DNA of 64,000 nucleotides from Exobasidium rhododendri (Eukaryota; Basidiomycota; Exobasidiomycetes; Exobasidiales; Exobasidiaceae): NCBI GenBank assembly GCA_026210745.1, contig CP110631.1, positions 4,898,001 to 4,962,000 of the forward strand, read 5' to 3'. Shown piece by piece: positions 63,560 to 64,000 of this stretch (position 1 is its first letter; each line of letters starts with the position of its first letter). The notes under the pieces were generated by a model. It saw only the letters and a program-made list of their open reading frames with translations, ran no database searches and was not told where the DNA came from. The position numbers and the translations under genes were made by a program.

Positions 63560-64000
63560 GATGAGGAACCTCTTGACAACCCTTTCTCGATCCGTCTCTG
63601 AAAGCAAATGTGCAAACCTGAGTTGGGTGAAGGGAAATGAAGATACCGGCTGCTGTCAAAAGGCTGAAGTCGACCTGCACGCCGCGTCAGGAAGGTCAGC
63701 AGCCTGTTTTCTCCCTTTTTCTGGCATATGTAGCGAAAAAGTGCGGAGAGAAGAAAGGGCGCGCGGCACTTGCTCTGCACAAGAGTGTTTAAATAAATTA
63801 TGTCCGTGTTACATATATGTACACATGATGTCTTCTTGACCCGATGACGATTTAACACGGATCGCATTCAGCGGCCCATTCCCTCTCACTAAGATCTCAA
63901 TAAGAGACGTTGCAACTAAGTCACTCTCTCTTCTATAATACTTTATTCTTTATGTCACCACACGACGGAAGTAAAGGAAGACATGCACTGTGTTTCATCT
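63560..64000. other. Right flank, no gene seen
   Basis: Upstream of the tetraspanin on its minus strand. ORFs here are short and without motifs. An AT-rich patch lies at about 63785-63830. Confidence 0.45.

Noticed and set aside
1-64000. CRISPR arrays, prokaryotic operons and ribosome-binding sites
   Set aside because: The window is clearly eukaryotic with spliced genes; no spaced direct-repeat array is present.

Overview
This is eukaryotic DNA, almost certainly from a basidiomycete fungus. The genes carry short GT-AG introns (mostly 50-100 bp, usually GTGAGT or GTAAGT-like donors). The protein families are fungal: Zn2Cys6 regulators, a hybrid histidine kinase, a GPI-anchored chitin deacetylase, a tetraspanin and a Sec14-like CRAL-TRIO protein. 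Clustered intronless secreted proteins with Kex2-type sites recall the smut lineage (Ustilaginomycotina), but that placement is an inference. I found no rRNA, tRNA, CRISPR array or intact transposon. Exon joins were worked out by hand from splice signals and reading phase; where stated, all exons sum to a whole number of codons.

Left part (0-20 kb): alpha/beta hydrolase, an AT-rich gene-free stretch (1.74-3.16 kb), a secreted GH92 alpha-mannosidase in eight exons, a D-2-hydroxyacid dehydrogenase divergent from a GPI-anchored chitin deacetylase, a DUF1993 protein, a poorly resolved stretch with candidate minus-strand exons (12.6-14.2 kb), a small secreted protein of unknown family, and a large Thr/Ser-rich secreted protein with two cysteine modules.

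Middle part (20-38 kb): a PaiB-like FMN-binding protein, a DHA2-type MFS transporter, a Rossmann-fold reductase, a small secreted protein, an alpha/beta hydrolase, an SDR, two head-to-head regulator genes that look like complementary halves of one fungal transcription factor, and a CRAL-TRIO lipid-transfer protein. The transporter, reductase, hydrolase, SDR and regulators could belong to a detoxification or small-metabolite locus, but nothing in the sequence proves this.

The most striking region is 38.0-47.2 kb. Eight intronless genes in a row each encode a signal-peptide protein, and seven of the eight have a dibasic processing site after it. They fall into three families found only here: four proteins built from five copies of a roughly 95-residue Gly/Ala-rich hydrophobic module, one of them a two-module precursor with KR sites in front of each module; two proteins with an RRGI-x-C-x-KP processed N-terminus; and two with a KR|GDRY processed N-terminus. 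Several have clear TATA boxes 60-90 bp upstream of the start. This looks like a locally amplified secreted-effector or processed-peptide cluster. A secreted BNR/GH93-like enzyme borders it on the right.

Right part (47-64 kb): a Gfo/Idh/MocA oxidoreductase, a five-exon hybrid histidine kinase, an unknown (possibly arrestin-like) protein, a Zn2Cys6 activator, a sugar-porter MFS transporter and a basidiomycete-type tetraspanin.
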